Below, one piece after another: positions 12,311-21,654 of a stretch of 64,000 nucleotides of DNA (position 1 is the stretch's first letter; the number at the start of each line of letters is the position of its first letter). The stretch covers positions 1,695,001 through 1,759,000 of the forward strand of contig CANXME010002307.1 of assembly GCA_948144175.1 (NCBI GenBank). The letters run 5' to 3'. A model generated the notes under the pieces. That model ran no database searches. It had not been told where the DNA came from and worked only from the letters and a program-made list of their open reading frames with translations. The stretch comes from Closterium sp. NIES-65 (taxonomy: Eukaryota; Streptophyta; Zygnematophyceae; Desmidiales; Closteriaceae). The position numbers and the translations under genes were made by a program.

Positions 12311-12442
12311 TGTTGGAATCATTGAACAAGAATGAATGAACTAGCAGTGAAATGAGTACAAGTACCTAATCCTAGAATTGTGTACCCCCTATAGGCTAAC
12401 CCACTGTAGCCTTAACCAACACAACATATATAATGTTTGACA
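12311..12442 (-). repeat. 5' LTR of Copia K
   Basis: 132 bp, TGTCAAACATT to TTCCAACA on the minus strand. It pairs with 4796-4927 and is flanked by the CACCT target repeat at 12443-12447. Confidence 0.9.
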
Positions 12443-12447
12443 CACCT

Positions 12448-13380
12448 GGTTTGAAGGGGAGTTGCAGCGAGATCTCACGCTCACAGTCTCATCTACCGTC
12501 ACTCAGTATCTCGGCCTCAACATCCGCGAAGAAAAGAACGCGATTTACCTCAGCGCCGAAAAATACGCCGACACTATCGCCAAACGCTTTACGATCACAC
12601 CAGCAGCCATTTCCACGCCATACCGCTACACGGCAGGGAACGACAAAGGAGGCTCCGCCCTACTCAAACCCGCCGGCATACGAGACTACCAGAAGAAGAT
12701 GGGATGTCTACTCTTCGCAGCTGTCACCTGTCGTCCCGACCTCTCATATTCCGCAAGCCAGCTCGCTACATACCTCAAAAGGCTTGAAGCAGAGCATCTG
12801 GCGGAACTCGACCGCGCTCTCCACTACTTCGTCAGCACTCCGACGGTCGGCCTGACCTACCATAAGAACGCAACTGCATCACCTAAGCTAATCGGTTACG
12901 TCGACGCAGATCACGCGGGCGACTCCGACAACAGACGATCGCGCACCGGCTATATCTACCGCTTCGAGCCTATCGGGCCTATCTCCTGGCAATCGAGTAA
13001 GCAAGAACTAATTGCTCTCTCATCAGCTGAAGCAGAATACATTGCACTCTGCTCAGCCACCAAGAAAGGACTCTACCTTTGCGAACTGCTAGAAGAGGAG
13101 AAGTTAGCCGAGTTACCCAACTTCACCCTTTTCTGCGACAACCAATCTGCAATCCGCATCGCCAACAAGAACGGCTTCGCGAACAGGACGAAACACATCG
13201 CCCTGCGATATTTTTTCGTGAAGGACGAGATCGAGAAGGGAAGGCTCGTCCTGTCATACTGTCCCACGTCCGAGATGGCAGCTGACTACCTGACCAAGAA
13301 ACTCGGAAAGCAGAAGTTCGAATACTGCATGTTGCTGACTGGACAAAGCCACGTCAGCGACACTCCAGAAGCGAAGGGGA
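12448..13380 (+). pseudogene. Copia H RT end and RNase H part
   Basis: Continuation of the H pol region on the far side of K. The RT thumb/connection region carries YLGLNIREEKN and RPDLSYSASQL. RNase H starts near 12888 with LIGYVDADHAGD, then SSAEAEYIAL and CDNQSAIRIAN, ending near the HIALRYFFVKDEI block. The polypurine tract GAAGGGGAG abuts the LTR. Confidence 0.9.
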
Positions 13381-13381
13381 G

Positions 13382-13830
13382 TGTTGGAAACAATCGGTCC
13401 TAAAGCGCTTCTACCGTGTCGAAACACCAAGGCACAAGCGAAGCAAATCATATCGAGGCACCAGCGAGTCAACCCTCGGAGGTTGAAGTAACCGCTGGAG
13501 GTTACGCGAAGGTCAAAGGTCAGCGACCTTTGACTTGACAAATACAGCGCGACAGCAAGGACACACAACTGACTCGATACTGAGCAGTTGCCCGAGTCGT
13601 CACTGTATCGAACCGCAACAGCAACAGCAAAAGCAGTTACAACCGTATCTCTTCGTATTCCTTGTACTCTTATATAAACATTTGTATTTGCTTGTTTTAA
13701 TCAACTTACTTTGCCCTCACATACCAGCGCAAGGTGGTTCAGAATCTTCTCTTAAAACGCTTCCACTATTACATCACTTTACCTAGAGTTTCATCCTATC
13801 AAAGATCCTAAGGGGCATTTCAGCCCAACA
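13382..13830 (+). repeat. 3' LTR of Copia H
   Basis: 449 bp with inverted termini TGTTGG and CCAACA, directly after a polypurine tract. The 5' partner is off-window. It contains a TATA box and an AT-rich second half typical of U3/R. Confidence 0.85.
13671..13678 (+). promoter_or_regulatory. TATA box in the H LTR
   Basis: TATATAAA in an AT-rich part of the LTR, a plausible core promoter of the element. No transcript evidence is available. Confidence 0.5.
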
Positions 13831-13870
13831 ATTATAGCCTACACAAAGCAAGCAATATAACATTCAGACA
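13831..13870 (-). repeat. Remnant of an older J-type LTR
   Basis: Forty bases (ATTATAGCCTACACAAAGC to ACATTCAGACA) match the outer end of the J and I LTRs, including the terminal CTGACA-like end. H therefore appears to have inserted into an older LTR, with the rest expected to the left of H beyond the window. Confidence 0.6.
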
Positions 13871-13887
13871 GTTGCTAGTCAAAAACC

Positions 13888-14475
13888 CCGTCTGTAAATC
13901 AGACCGGGTTTTTTTCCTTCGTCTGACCGTCAGACGTTTTTTTTTTTGGCTAGTCTGGAAATTCATACGAAAGAATATTCATACGGTAGTCCGTAAATTC
14001 AGATGAAAACAAAATGCAAGTCCATAAGTAATGGAAATTAAACTTAGAGCATCAGTTTGTCAACATAGCACATACCTTCGTAGTGGAGAAACGTCTAGAT
14101 TCTCGGTAGTGTTGGGAAGATCTACTCTGGGAGGATGTGAGACAGTGGAGGATCTTCCTTTTGGCAGCAGGAAAGATCCTCTGACGCAAAATGCAATCTG
14201 ACGCATATGTGTCAGACAGGATTTTGACGCGTCAGCGTCGGATTCGCGCGGAAAAACAGGGGGCTACAGTTGGGGTGTATTGTCTGTATCAGACGAAAAT
14301 ACCCCCGCTGTCTGTGAACTCAGACGAAATTTACAAGCCAGTCTGAAAAATCAGACGAATACCGTATATTTTGCACTTCTGATGATTCAGATGAAACAAA
14401 AATCACTGTCTACAGATTCAGATGAACACAAAAAAACGAGTCTGATTTTCACACCGTCAGACGGATTTCGTCTGA
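13888..14475. repeat. Array I of short hairpin units (GTCTG..CAGACGAAA)
   Basis: About ten units, each a 5-8 bp stem GTCTG/CAGAC around an AT-rich loop of a few bases, usually followed by GAAA. Units sit near 13890, 13920, 13952, 13989, 14282, 14310, 14341, 14377, 14408 and 14440. Some are perfect (13920-13936 is a 17-base palindrome with one central base) and some have decayed. Spacing is uneven. I recognise no family. It could be a fold-back or palindromic repeat family, subterminal repeats of a DNA transposon, or organelle-derived sequence. Confidence 0.65.
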
Positions 14476-14888
14476 TGTCGGCTTCCCTGGTCCTCACGGA
14501 CCAGACGAGGCGGTTGGATGTGTGTGTCTTGTTCTAGAGATTTGGAGTGCAGCAATAGTGGTTTCCGAGCGAGAGATACGGTAGATCAGGGTGGAATACA
14601 CCAAAATATACAACACGCTAGGAGATACGGTATGATCCTAGCTTGGTTGGATAGCTCCGTGGATCAGATGCAAGGAACACAACATGAGATGGAATTGGGA
14701 CCGTCCCAATAGGACAGCACCTTGCACGTGGGGTTAGCCAACACAACACGTGCAAGGCTGGTTCGGATTCCCTTGCAGCACCCTATCATCTACCTAGAAC
14801 TATACATGCCTACTCTTACTCACGCTCGACACACAAAAACACAAACCAACCGCGCACACTGCATTGGCTGCGAAAGAACGTGAAGTCT
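14476..14888. other. Unassigned spacer with a long hairpin
   Basis: No gene seen. At 14720-14757 a perfect 11-bp inverted repeat CCTTGCACGTG / CACGTGCAAGG flanks a 16-base loop. A smaller one, GGTCC TCAC GGACC, lies near 14489-14502. Confidence 0.5.
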
Positions 14889-15001
14889 GGGCACCCAGGT
14901 CTGGCCATTCAGGTCCGGGCATCCAGGCCTGGCCATCCAGGCCTGGCCATCCAGGTCTGGCCAGCCATCCAGGTCCGGTCATCCAGATCCGGGTATCTAG
15001 G
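14889..15001. repeat. 14-bp minisatellite
   Basis: About eight copies of a 14-bp unit CTGGCCATCCAGGT with point differences. No coding role seen. Confidence 0.85.
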
Positions 15002-15220
15002 AACATGTGTGACAAGAGCATGTGATGTGAGCAAAGCAGTGCTCAAACTCGAGGTGTACTGACAGCTCATCTCCACACGCACTGCATTGGCGGCGCAACA
15101 AGAGAGCGTCAAGTGCGGGCATGCGGACAAGTGGGCTACAAGAGCAGCTGCGCAAAGTACTGCTCAAACTCGTCATCTATGGTGGGCTTCTTCTTGGGCG
15201 CTGGCAGTCCCTCTGATAGA

Positions 15221-15350
15221 CACAGCACAGCACAGCGCAGCACAGGGCAGCACAGGGCAGGACAGAGCAGCACAGGGCAGCACAGAGCAGCACAGGGCAG
15301 CACAGAGCAGCACAGGGCAGCACAGAGCAGCACAGGGCAGAACAGAGCAA
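15221..15350. repeat. 10-bp minisatellite
   Basis: About thirteen units of CACAGGGCAG / CACAGAGCAG, often alternating. Degenerate CACAGAGCA-type copies continue to about 15450. Confidence 0.9.
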
Positions 15351-15845
15351 CTCAGAGAGCAGAACAGAGCAGAGCAAAGCACACCGACCACAAGAGAGAA
15401 GCACAGAGCACACAAAGCACACAGAGAACACAGAACAGCACAGAGCAACACGGGTAAGGGAAGGGGATGCACACAAGGGCGAGGGTGAGGGAAAGGGTCA
15501 GGCTGATGGCATGGGGGGCAGGCATGAGCACAAGTTGATTGATTGGAAAAGCATTACAACATGGCATTTTCTACTAAGAAACTGATGGCACGCAACACTG
15601 TGCGGCAAAACGGCACAAACAACTGGCATGCAAAACGGAAAAGGCATTGAAGGGGGAGCAAGGGGAGTGTGGAGGGAGGGAGGGCTGAGAGCGGGAGGGG
15701 TGGGGGCATTGGGTGTGAGAGCAAAGGGAGGGAGAGGTGGGCAAGGAGAGGAGGAAGGGAGTGAAGCTTTGAACAAGTGCAACAAGAGTCTGGCACCCAC
15801 CTGCTGAGAGTGTTCGCCCAGAGGAGAGGACAAACTTGACCGCCC
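15351..15845. other. Low-complexity flank downstream of the host gene
   Basis: A-rich repeat decay passes into a purine-rich (plus strand) stretch at 15640-15780. It may be the 3' untranslated region of the minus-strand gene. A possible short terminal intron (donor near 15840, acceptor near 15800) cannot be excluded. Confidence 0.4.
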
Positions 15846-18040
15846 CTACGTGCTCCGCATGCTCCTATCGGCGTCGCCCTCCAGCGGTCCGTCCTCCTCC
15901 TCGCTGCCCACCACCTGCGACTGCACCACCACGCTGAACCGCCGCCTCATCTCCGCCTCCTCATCCGCCTCTGCTCCCGCTCCCCCAGCTTCCCCCGCTG
16001 TTCCGTTTGGTCTCTGCCGCTGCCTCTGCCGTTGCAGCGTGTCTCCACGATCGTCAGCGCAGCAGCGCGCCTCCCCGTCATCGTCCCGTAGCCCCTCGCC
16101 GCGCGCTCCGTTCACCGTTTCTTGCAGCACGCGCGCGCTCCGCCTCCGCCCTGCGCGCTGCTCGCTCCCCCGCTGCTCGCTCCCCGTGCTCTCCCGCTCG
16201 CACGCGCTGCTGCCCCCGCTGCTGTCCCTGCTGCTCCCCTCGCGCGCGCGGAACTCTGCGGGGGACGGCGCGCACGTGTGGGCGCTCGCGGCACCACCTG
16301 CGCGCAGGCCGTCATCCACGCTCGCACTCCCTGCTGGCCCGCCGTCCGCCGTGCCTGCCGCCGCGCATCCCGCAAGCACGGGCGCATGCGCCGAGGGAGG
16401 CCGCCTCGCAGACGATGCCAGCCCATCCCGCTCCTCCTCCGCCGCCTCCCCCTCTTCCGCCACCCCCACTAGCCCCACCTTCCGCCTCCGCCTCCTCGGT
16501 CGCACGGTGCTCTCTGCGCCGACTCCTCCTTCCCTCCTCTCCGCTTCCTCCTCCGGCCTCTCCCCGCCCTCCGCATCGGTCCTTTCGCCCCCATACGCAC
16601 ACGAGCTCTGCTCCCCTTCCCCTTGCGCTGCCGCCCATCCGCCCGCCTCAATAAGCGCGGCGCCGTCGCCCGCCCGCCGCGTCATCGCGACCTGCTGCCC
16701 CGGATCCCCCCCCGCTCCCTGCCGCTTCCTGCCCCGCGCGCATACCACCCGCCGCGTGCGCGCGACGCTCTCCATTGACCCGCCGATGCTGCGCGCGGAG
16801 GACGCGGGATGGTGGATCCCCCCGCGCCCGTCACCGTGCGCGCCCGCCGCCGCGCCCACGGCGAACGCAAGCGGCGCTCCGCCGCCCGATGCCTCCAGAA
16901 GCAAATCCGACTCTGCGTTTGGCTGGAACGGATGCGGCGCGAAGTCGACAGACGACGCGCTCAGCGCCCGCCACGCGCCGCCTCTGCCCTCCGCCTTTCC
17001 CGCCACAGCCGCCGCCGCCGCAGCGGCTTCCCGACCTTGCGCTTCGAAAGCCGCTGGACCTGCCCCCCACGCGCCTGGACTCTCCGCCCAAGCCGCGCGT
17101 TCCGCGGGCCTGCGCTGGACCCCCGCGAGGCATGCGCGCTTTGCGGAGAAAAGAGGCACGTCCCAGCGGGTAGCTTGCGCGGGGGGGGAGGCGGAGGGAT
17201 GCGCGAAGGGGGAGTCCGCGTGCGACGGCGCGACGGCCGCGTCCGGCAGGGCGGAACGGGGGGCGTGAGGGGCATGTGATGACGTCAGACAGGCGGAGTC
17301 GTCGGCAGTGGAGGATAGATGGCTGCTCGCAGGGGAGGCAGGGGAGGGGGAGGGAACCAGGGGGCGGGGGGGGGAGGAGGCCGGGGGAGGGAAAGAAAGG
17401 CAGGGGGGGGAAGGGGGTGCAGAGGGGGGGAAAGGGAGAGGGGGGGATAGGGGGTGAGTGGGAGGGATGGGAACACGAGACGCGGAGGTAGGGGAAGGGA
17501 AAGGGGGAGAAATGGGACGGCGAGAGCGTAGTGAGAAGAAAGGAAGGGGTCACGACGAGCAATCTTCGTTGCGAGCAGTTCGCGACACACACGAGGAAAG
17601 CAGTTCGCGACACACACGAGGAAAGCAGAGCGACAAGGCAGGTAACACGCGCAATACCTTTTCCGCTTCCGCCACCCAGCATCCGCTTGCGCTCCCCCTG
17701 GCACCGCCGCATCCCCGTCATGCCGCGCGCCGATGTTGCGCGCGCCCGACCAGCTCTCGTCCGCGCGCCCTCGCTGCGACCCCTCCAGCCCGCAGCTCCC
17801 ATCCACGACGCTTCCGTTCGCCCAGCTGCCGCCGTGCGACGGGTGCGACGAGACGAGCGACGGGTGCGACGGGACGTACGACGAGTGCGCGTGCAACGGA
17901 ACGAAGGAGTCGGCGAGAGAGGAGGCGAAGGAGGCGGAAGCAGGCGGGGGGGCGGCGGCGGGGGGAGCCCACTTCTTGTGTCCCACAACCCATCGGCGCG
18001 CGGAGAGGGGGGCGGCGGGCGGACGGGATATTGCGTCCAT
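15846..18040 (-). CDS. Probable two-exon host gene, disordered protein of unknown function
   Basis: Proposed exon 1 runs 18040-17658 from the ATG at 18038-18040 (MDAISRPPAAPLSARRW). Proposed exon 2 runs 17322-15846 to a TAG stop. The donor AAAAG|GTATTG and acceptor GCGAGCAG|CC have matching phase, and the joined frame is open for about 619 residues. No known domain recognised. The protein is Ala/Gly/Ser/Arg rich with an N-terminal Pro/Ser/His stretch, acidic segments, and the basic patch RPRRRRRKVG, a possible nuclear signal. The C-terminus has MRRRFSVVVQSQVVGSEEE. It is the only gene-like unit in the island between elements. The antisense strand of exon 2 is also open (15850-17268) but encodes a composition almost without Asp and Glu, so I prefer the minus strand. 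The spliced model is inference and further introns are possible. Confidence 0.42.
17323..17657 (-). other. Predicted GT-AG intron of the host gene
   Basis: 335 bp, beginning GTATTGCG and ending GCGAGCAG on the minus strand, with a very pyrimidine-rich second half before the acceptor. It joins phase 2 to phase 2 without creating a stop. Confidence 0.42.
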
Positions 18041-18923
18041 TGCGGTGAGAAGGGAGAGAGGGGGGTGCAGAGGATGGCTGCGGTGGTGTTGACGACACGG
18101 CGATGACCTGCGGCAGGCGGGGATGGCAGGAGGGCAGAGGAGCGCACTCGGAGAGGGAATGGAAAAAAACGGCGCGGAATCGGAGGAGGGTTGCGGCTGT
18201 GTGCGAGTGAGCGAGTGGGGGAGAACACGGACAAGGAACGGCGCGAGAGAATGCGTCGCGCGAGGCGGAGCGCCGACGTGGAGACGAAATAATGACGAGA
18301 AAAAAAAACTTGGTACGGTGGAACAAGACAGAGAGGAGGACGCGAGGAGGAAGAAAAGTCGATGAACGCTATGCAATGGCACGCAACAGAGCAGAGCTAA
18401 AGCCATCTGAACTATTGCTACGAGTCTTACAACTAGGTATGGTAGGTAACGCGAAACCGAGAGGCTATAGCGACATTACGTCCGAGCATAAACACACGAG
18501 TAACTGCCACGAGATCACATAGAGAGAGGGAGGGGAACGGACGCTCTATTGATAGAAAAGAGAAACAGAGAAACACAAAAACGCTGAGAGAATGTCGATT
18601 TAGATGGTGCTGGGTCGCATCGACGGTCCATTGTCGTACATTGACCAGGCCATGCGACAGCCGACATTGAATCGTGCGACACCGCATGCGACGACAGCAT
18701 GCGATGGTAGATCGGGACAATAGCACTACGTAGTGACAGCTACTGGATACTCACGTCGTCGAATCTGGAGCTTGAGTTGCTGACTCGACCTGCTGAAGCT
18801 CCGCTAACATAAGTTTAACTCTTCGAGCACCTACTAACTAGGGTTACGGATGTGGTGCAAGCTGCGAGACGCAGACTCATGAGTAGCAGAGATGCAGAGC
18901 AGGGCCCAAAATTGGTTTAGGCC
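18041..18923. other. Unassigned upstream region
   Basis: Region upstream of the proposed host-gene start on the minus strand. I see no open frame worth calling and no clear TATA box. A stretch near 18640-18715 repeats CATGCGAC several times. Confidence 0.4.
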
Positions 18924-19637
18924 TACCCTTACGAATCAGGGTAACATCCCCTCCTTAAACAGACCCCTAGGGTTAAACATTTCATACCCTGTTTTCAGCA
19001 GGGTAAATGTACCACTAGCCTGATTTGAGCAGAGTAGTTTTAGGCTAAGCCTGTTTTTGTATCTATTTTGTGAGTTAACTTATTTTTAATGATATACACA
19101 AGTAGCACATTCAGAGTCCATGAAGTCAACACACGCAACTGGCCGTTTCTTCCACGGGGCGGGCCCTGTTATGGCCAGCAAGGCAGCACTGAGGCTGCAA
19201 GTTGTTGTTAAGGACAGCTTGAAGCTGTCCTTGATAGCCAATTCTGCTGTGATGGCGGTGGGCGTGGCGATAAGTGACGAGGAGCAATAATTGTTGGCAG
19301 TCCTGCGGCAGAAACAACCAATGAGGATTCTTGGCGTGCTGCCAACTACGATGCAAGTTTCCATGCGCGTGGGCACGAGCGACAACGGGTGTTTGTGGAG
19401 GTGTTGTACGTTTTGTCGCCACCACGCGGACTATGGTCTGATTCGCGTTAGAAAAGATTCGGTAACAGGGTAGTGTACACCAAACCCTGATTCCGCCAGG
19501 GTAAGCTAAAAACCTAGCAGGGTAAAATAAAACACGCTCTTTTAAGAGAAGGGTAACTATTTCGCAATCCTGATTTCAGCAGGGTAATCCTGAAAAAGCG
19601 GCCGGCCCCCAGGGTAATCAGGGTGTTTTACCCTGAT
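18924..19637. repeat. Array II of short hairpin units (TACCCTG..CAGGGTA)
   Basis: Several units with stems of 6-8 bp. Examples are TACCCT..AGGGTA at 18924-18943, TACCCTG..CAGGGTA at 18985-19005, ACCCTG..CAGGGT at 19484-19502, and ATCAGGGT..ACCCTGAT at 19617-19637. Decayed copies lie near 19018, 19510 and 19567. The design resembles array I (short GC stem, AT-rich loop) but the stem sequence differs. The units bracket a stretch (about 19030-19460) that does not carry the motif. Confidence 0.65.
19210..19232. repeat. Near-perfect palindrome
   Basis: AAGGACAGCTT and AAGCTGTCCTT flank a single central G, with arms of 11 bp. It lies in the motif-free middle of array II. Confidence 0.9.
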
Positions 19638-19929
19638 ATTTTGGGCCCTGATGCAGAGGGAAGGAGAGGAGAAAGTTATGAGCTGAGGCAGCTGGGCTGG
19701 AACAGTCCTGATGACTAACGACCAACAACTGGAAAGCAGCTAAGGTTTGGTGAGCGGCACTGTTCATGTGGTGAGGGAAAGACAGGAGGGGCGATGGCAG
19801 GCGAGGCGAGCAAGTGGGCAGGAGGAGAGGCGAGGGGAGGGGAGGGTAAGGAGAGAGGGAGAGAAGGGCGCAGGCGAGGAGAGGCGAGATGCAGGTTTGC
19901 ATATCGACGGGCTGTCTGCCGTCCGTTGA
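19638..19929. other. Purine-rich spacer
   Basis: Plus strand rich in GGAGAGG and GGCGAGG repeats. No gene seen. It abuts the Gypsy-1 3' LTR. Confidence 0.5.
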
Positions 19930-20166
19930 GAAACGAATAATGAGACTGTAATTGAACGAACTGAGAATACAATGAATGGGCAGACTAATATAGGGCTAGC
20001 CTAGCTGGGAGGAACGCGAGGTTGGGTGCAGGTTTGGCGATGGAAATGCCAAAGGCGACGCGAGGAGCCTCGGCAGCGTTGAAATCGGCCGAACGTGCGA
20101 ACTCCGAAAATCGGGTTGTACGCGAAGCAGTCAACCCCAATAAGGAATTCGGGAAAATTCCTTACA
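19930..20166 (-). repeat. 3' LTR of Gypsy-1
   Basis: Begins TGTAAGGAATTTTCCC on the minus strand at 20166, right after the polypurine tract TTAAGGGGGGGTGG. It matches 27817-28048 closely. The match to the partner LTR ends near 19930, short of its distal end. Confidence 0.85.
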
Positions 20167-20176
20167 CCACCCCCCC

Positions 20177-21480
20177 TTAAGAAAGGCGGTCAATATCCGA
20201 AACCCGCTTTCGCGCCAGGTAATCACCAACAAGTGGCGAGACGTCGAGCGAGGCGGATGGCAACCACGTGTCGTCCTCACTGGTGCGGTCAGTCCAGCGG
20301 ATTAAAAAATCCACATGTCGGCCAGCTGCGTCGAGGCGGACCCGATGAGCCAGGATTTTCGAAAGGTCAAGGGTCGGCTCCGAAATAGGTCGTGCTGTCG
20401 GGGCAGCTTGCTGACGTGCGATGTCGGTCGTGGCTGGTACGAACTTGCGAAGAAGGGTGGCGTGGAAGGCGTCATGAATTCGCCAGTCGTCGGGTAGCAA
20501 CAGCTTCGCTGTGACAGGTGTCACCATCTTGAGAATCTTGAATGGCCCACAAAATCGTGGCCGTAGTTTCGACGGGCCGGGCAGGTGCAGGTTCTTCATG
20601 TCAAGGAGCACTAATTGCCCAGTGGTCAAGACGAGTTCCCGGCGTAGAAGGTCGGTGTATTTGCGGGAAGTGATATTCGCCTTGCGAATTGCGTCGGCGG
20701 CTTTTTCTCGGGTTTCCTGGAGTTCCGTCACGAAAGATTGTGACCGCGGGACCGGGTTGTCGAGGGAAGTCGCTGTAGGAACCGTCGGGTCCATCCCATA
20801 ATGCAGGAAAAACGGGGAGTGATTAGTCGTGCTGGACGGCGCGTTGTTGAAGGCGAACTCCAACATTGCGAGAGAATCTTCCCAGCGGGCCGGGTCGGGG
20901 CAGTTAGTCCCGACCAGCTGCTTCATGGTTTAATTGGTCCTCTCGGTTTGACCGTCCGTCTGTGGGGTGATATGCCGATGAGAACTGTTGCTTCGTGCCG
21001 TATTGCGCCCACGTCTCCTTCCAGAACTTTGATGTGAATCGCGGGTCTCGGTCGCTGATGATCGCCGAGGGGATGCCGTGCAGTCGCACGACCGTTAAGA
21101 TGAAGAGGCGCGTAGTTTCTTCGGCTGTGATTGTCGTACGGCATGGTGCAAAGTGCGCCATTTTCGTGAAGCGATCGACAGCGACTAGAACAGCGTCGTT
21201 GCCTGACGGCCCAGCTGGCATCCCCGTGACGAAATCCATCGTCACTTGTTGCCACGGTCGTTCGGGTGGCTCGAGGGGTTGCAGCAGCCCAGCTGGTCGT
21301 TGACGTATCGATTTCATAGCTTGGCACACCCTGCTTGAGGACACATATCGCTGCACGTCGTTAGAGGAGTCAGGCCAGTAATAGTGACGGTGCAGTAGTT
21401 TCTGGGTTTTATCAACCCCGAAGTGTCCGGAGAGATTCGAGTTGTGGACCTCTTGGATAAGGAGTTCACGCAGCAGCCGG
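20177..21480 (-). pseudogene. Gypsy-1 integrase and chromodomain part
   Basis: Fossil integrase. The H2C2-like zinc region around 21310-21460 (HNSLSGHFGVDKTQKLLHRH) leads to the core with VTMDFVTGMP and IISDRDPRFTS. The C-terminal GPFKILKM block is followed by a chromodomain at about 20180-20350 (HVDFLIRWTDRTSEDDTW). Chromodomains in this position define chromoviruses and are thought to target integration to modified histones. Confidence 0.88.
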
Positions 21481-21654
21481 TAAGCGGGAACCCAAATCCG
21501 GTCAGTTCCGGCTTTTAGGTAATAATCCCCTTTCTGCGTCGTGGCTTGCTGATGATTCCTAGTCGTGAAGAACGGGTCCGTAGTGTAGCCGTGGGTGAAT
21601 AGTCCTGTAAGTAGCGGGTTCGAATGGGTGATGAGTACTGCAGCGGATTGTACT

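Larger units (their letters stand above)
4796..12442 (-). mobile_element. Copia element K, full length, nested in H
   Basis: Minus-strand Ty1/Copia retrotransposon of 7.6 kb with both LTRs and a perfect 5-bp target repeat CACCT (4791-4795 and 12443-12447). From right to left the parts are LTR, primer site, minisatellite leader, gag, protease, integrase, repeat-rich linker, RT, RNase H, polypurine tract and LTR. The two 132-bp LTRs differ at about eight positions (about 6%), so it is not recent. It looks broken in about five places. It is the most complete copy of the short-LTR lineage and serves as the reference for I, C, A and F. Confidence 0.92.
467..13830 (+). mobile_element. Copia element H, host of J and K
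   Basis: Plus-strand Ty1/Copia retrotransposon interrupted by Copia K at 4796-12442. Parts in order are gag with a CCHC knuckle, protease, integrase, reverse transcriptase, RNase H and a 449-bp 3' LTR. The 5' LTR is off-window because J sits at the start of the internal region. The element is clearly broken, with about six or seven breaks besides the two insertions. It differs from the short-LTR lineage in its LTRs (TGTTGG...CCAACA ends) and its ordinary zinc knuckle. Its nearest relative here is fragment D. It appears to have landed in an older J-type LTR, a remnant of which follows at 13831. Confidence 0.88.

Noticed and set aside
13881-13917. Rho-independent terminator (AAAAACCCC..GGGTTTTTTT)
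   Set aside because: The shape fits, but this is a eukaryotic locus and the stem is one unit of hairpin array I.
13888-14475. CRISPR array
   Set aside because: The units are hairpins of variable spacing without identical repeats and unique equal-length spacers, and the context is eukaryotic.
15173-15476. Two 99-codon Cys/Leu/Ala-rich minus-strand frames
   Set aside because: They are produced by the 10-bp minisatellite, which is open in several frames.
15850-17268. 472-codon open frame on the plus strand
   Set aside because: It is the antisense of the proposed exon 2. Its product is nearly all Ser, Pro, Ala, Arg and Cys with hardly any acidic residues, as expected of a GC-rich mirror frame.
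16831-18234. 467-codon open frame on the minus strand in another frame
   Set aside because: It overlaps both proposed exons and the pyrimidine-rich intron, and its product is low-complexity Pro/Ser/Arg. The spliced model gives a more protein-like composition.
19086-19385. 99-codon minus-strand frame and a 56-codon plus-strand frame (19120-19290)
   Set aside because: Both overlap the palindrome and show no recognisable domain. A captured exon is possible but not supported.
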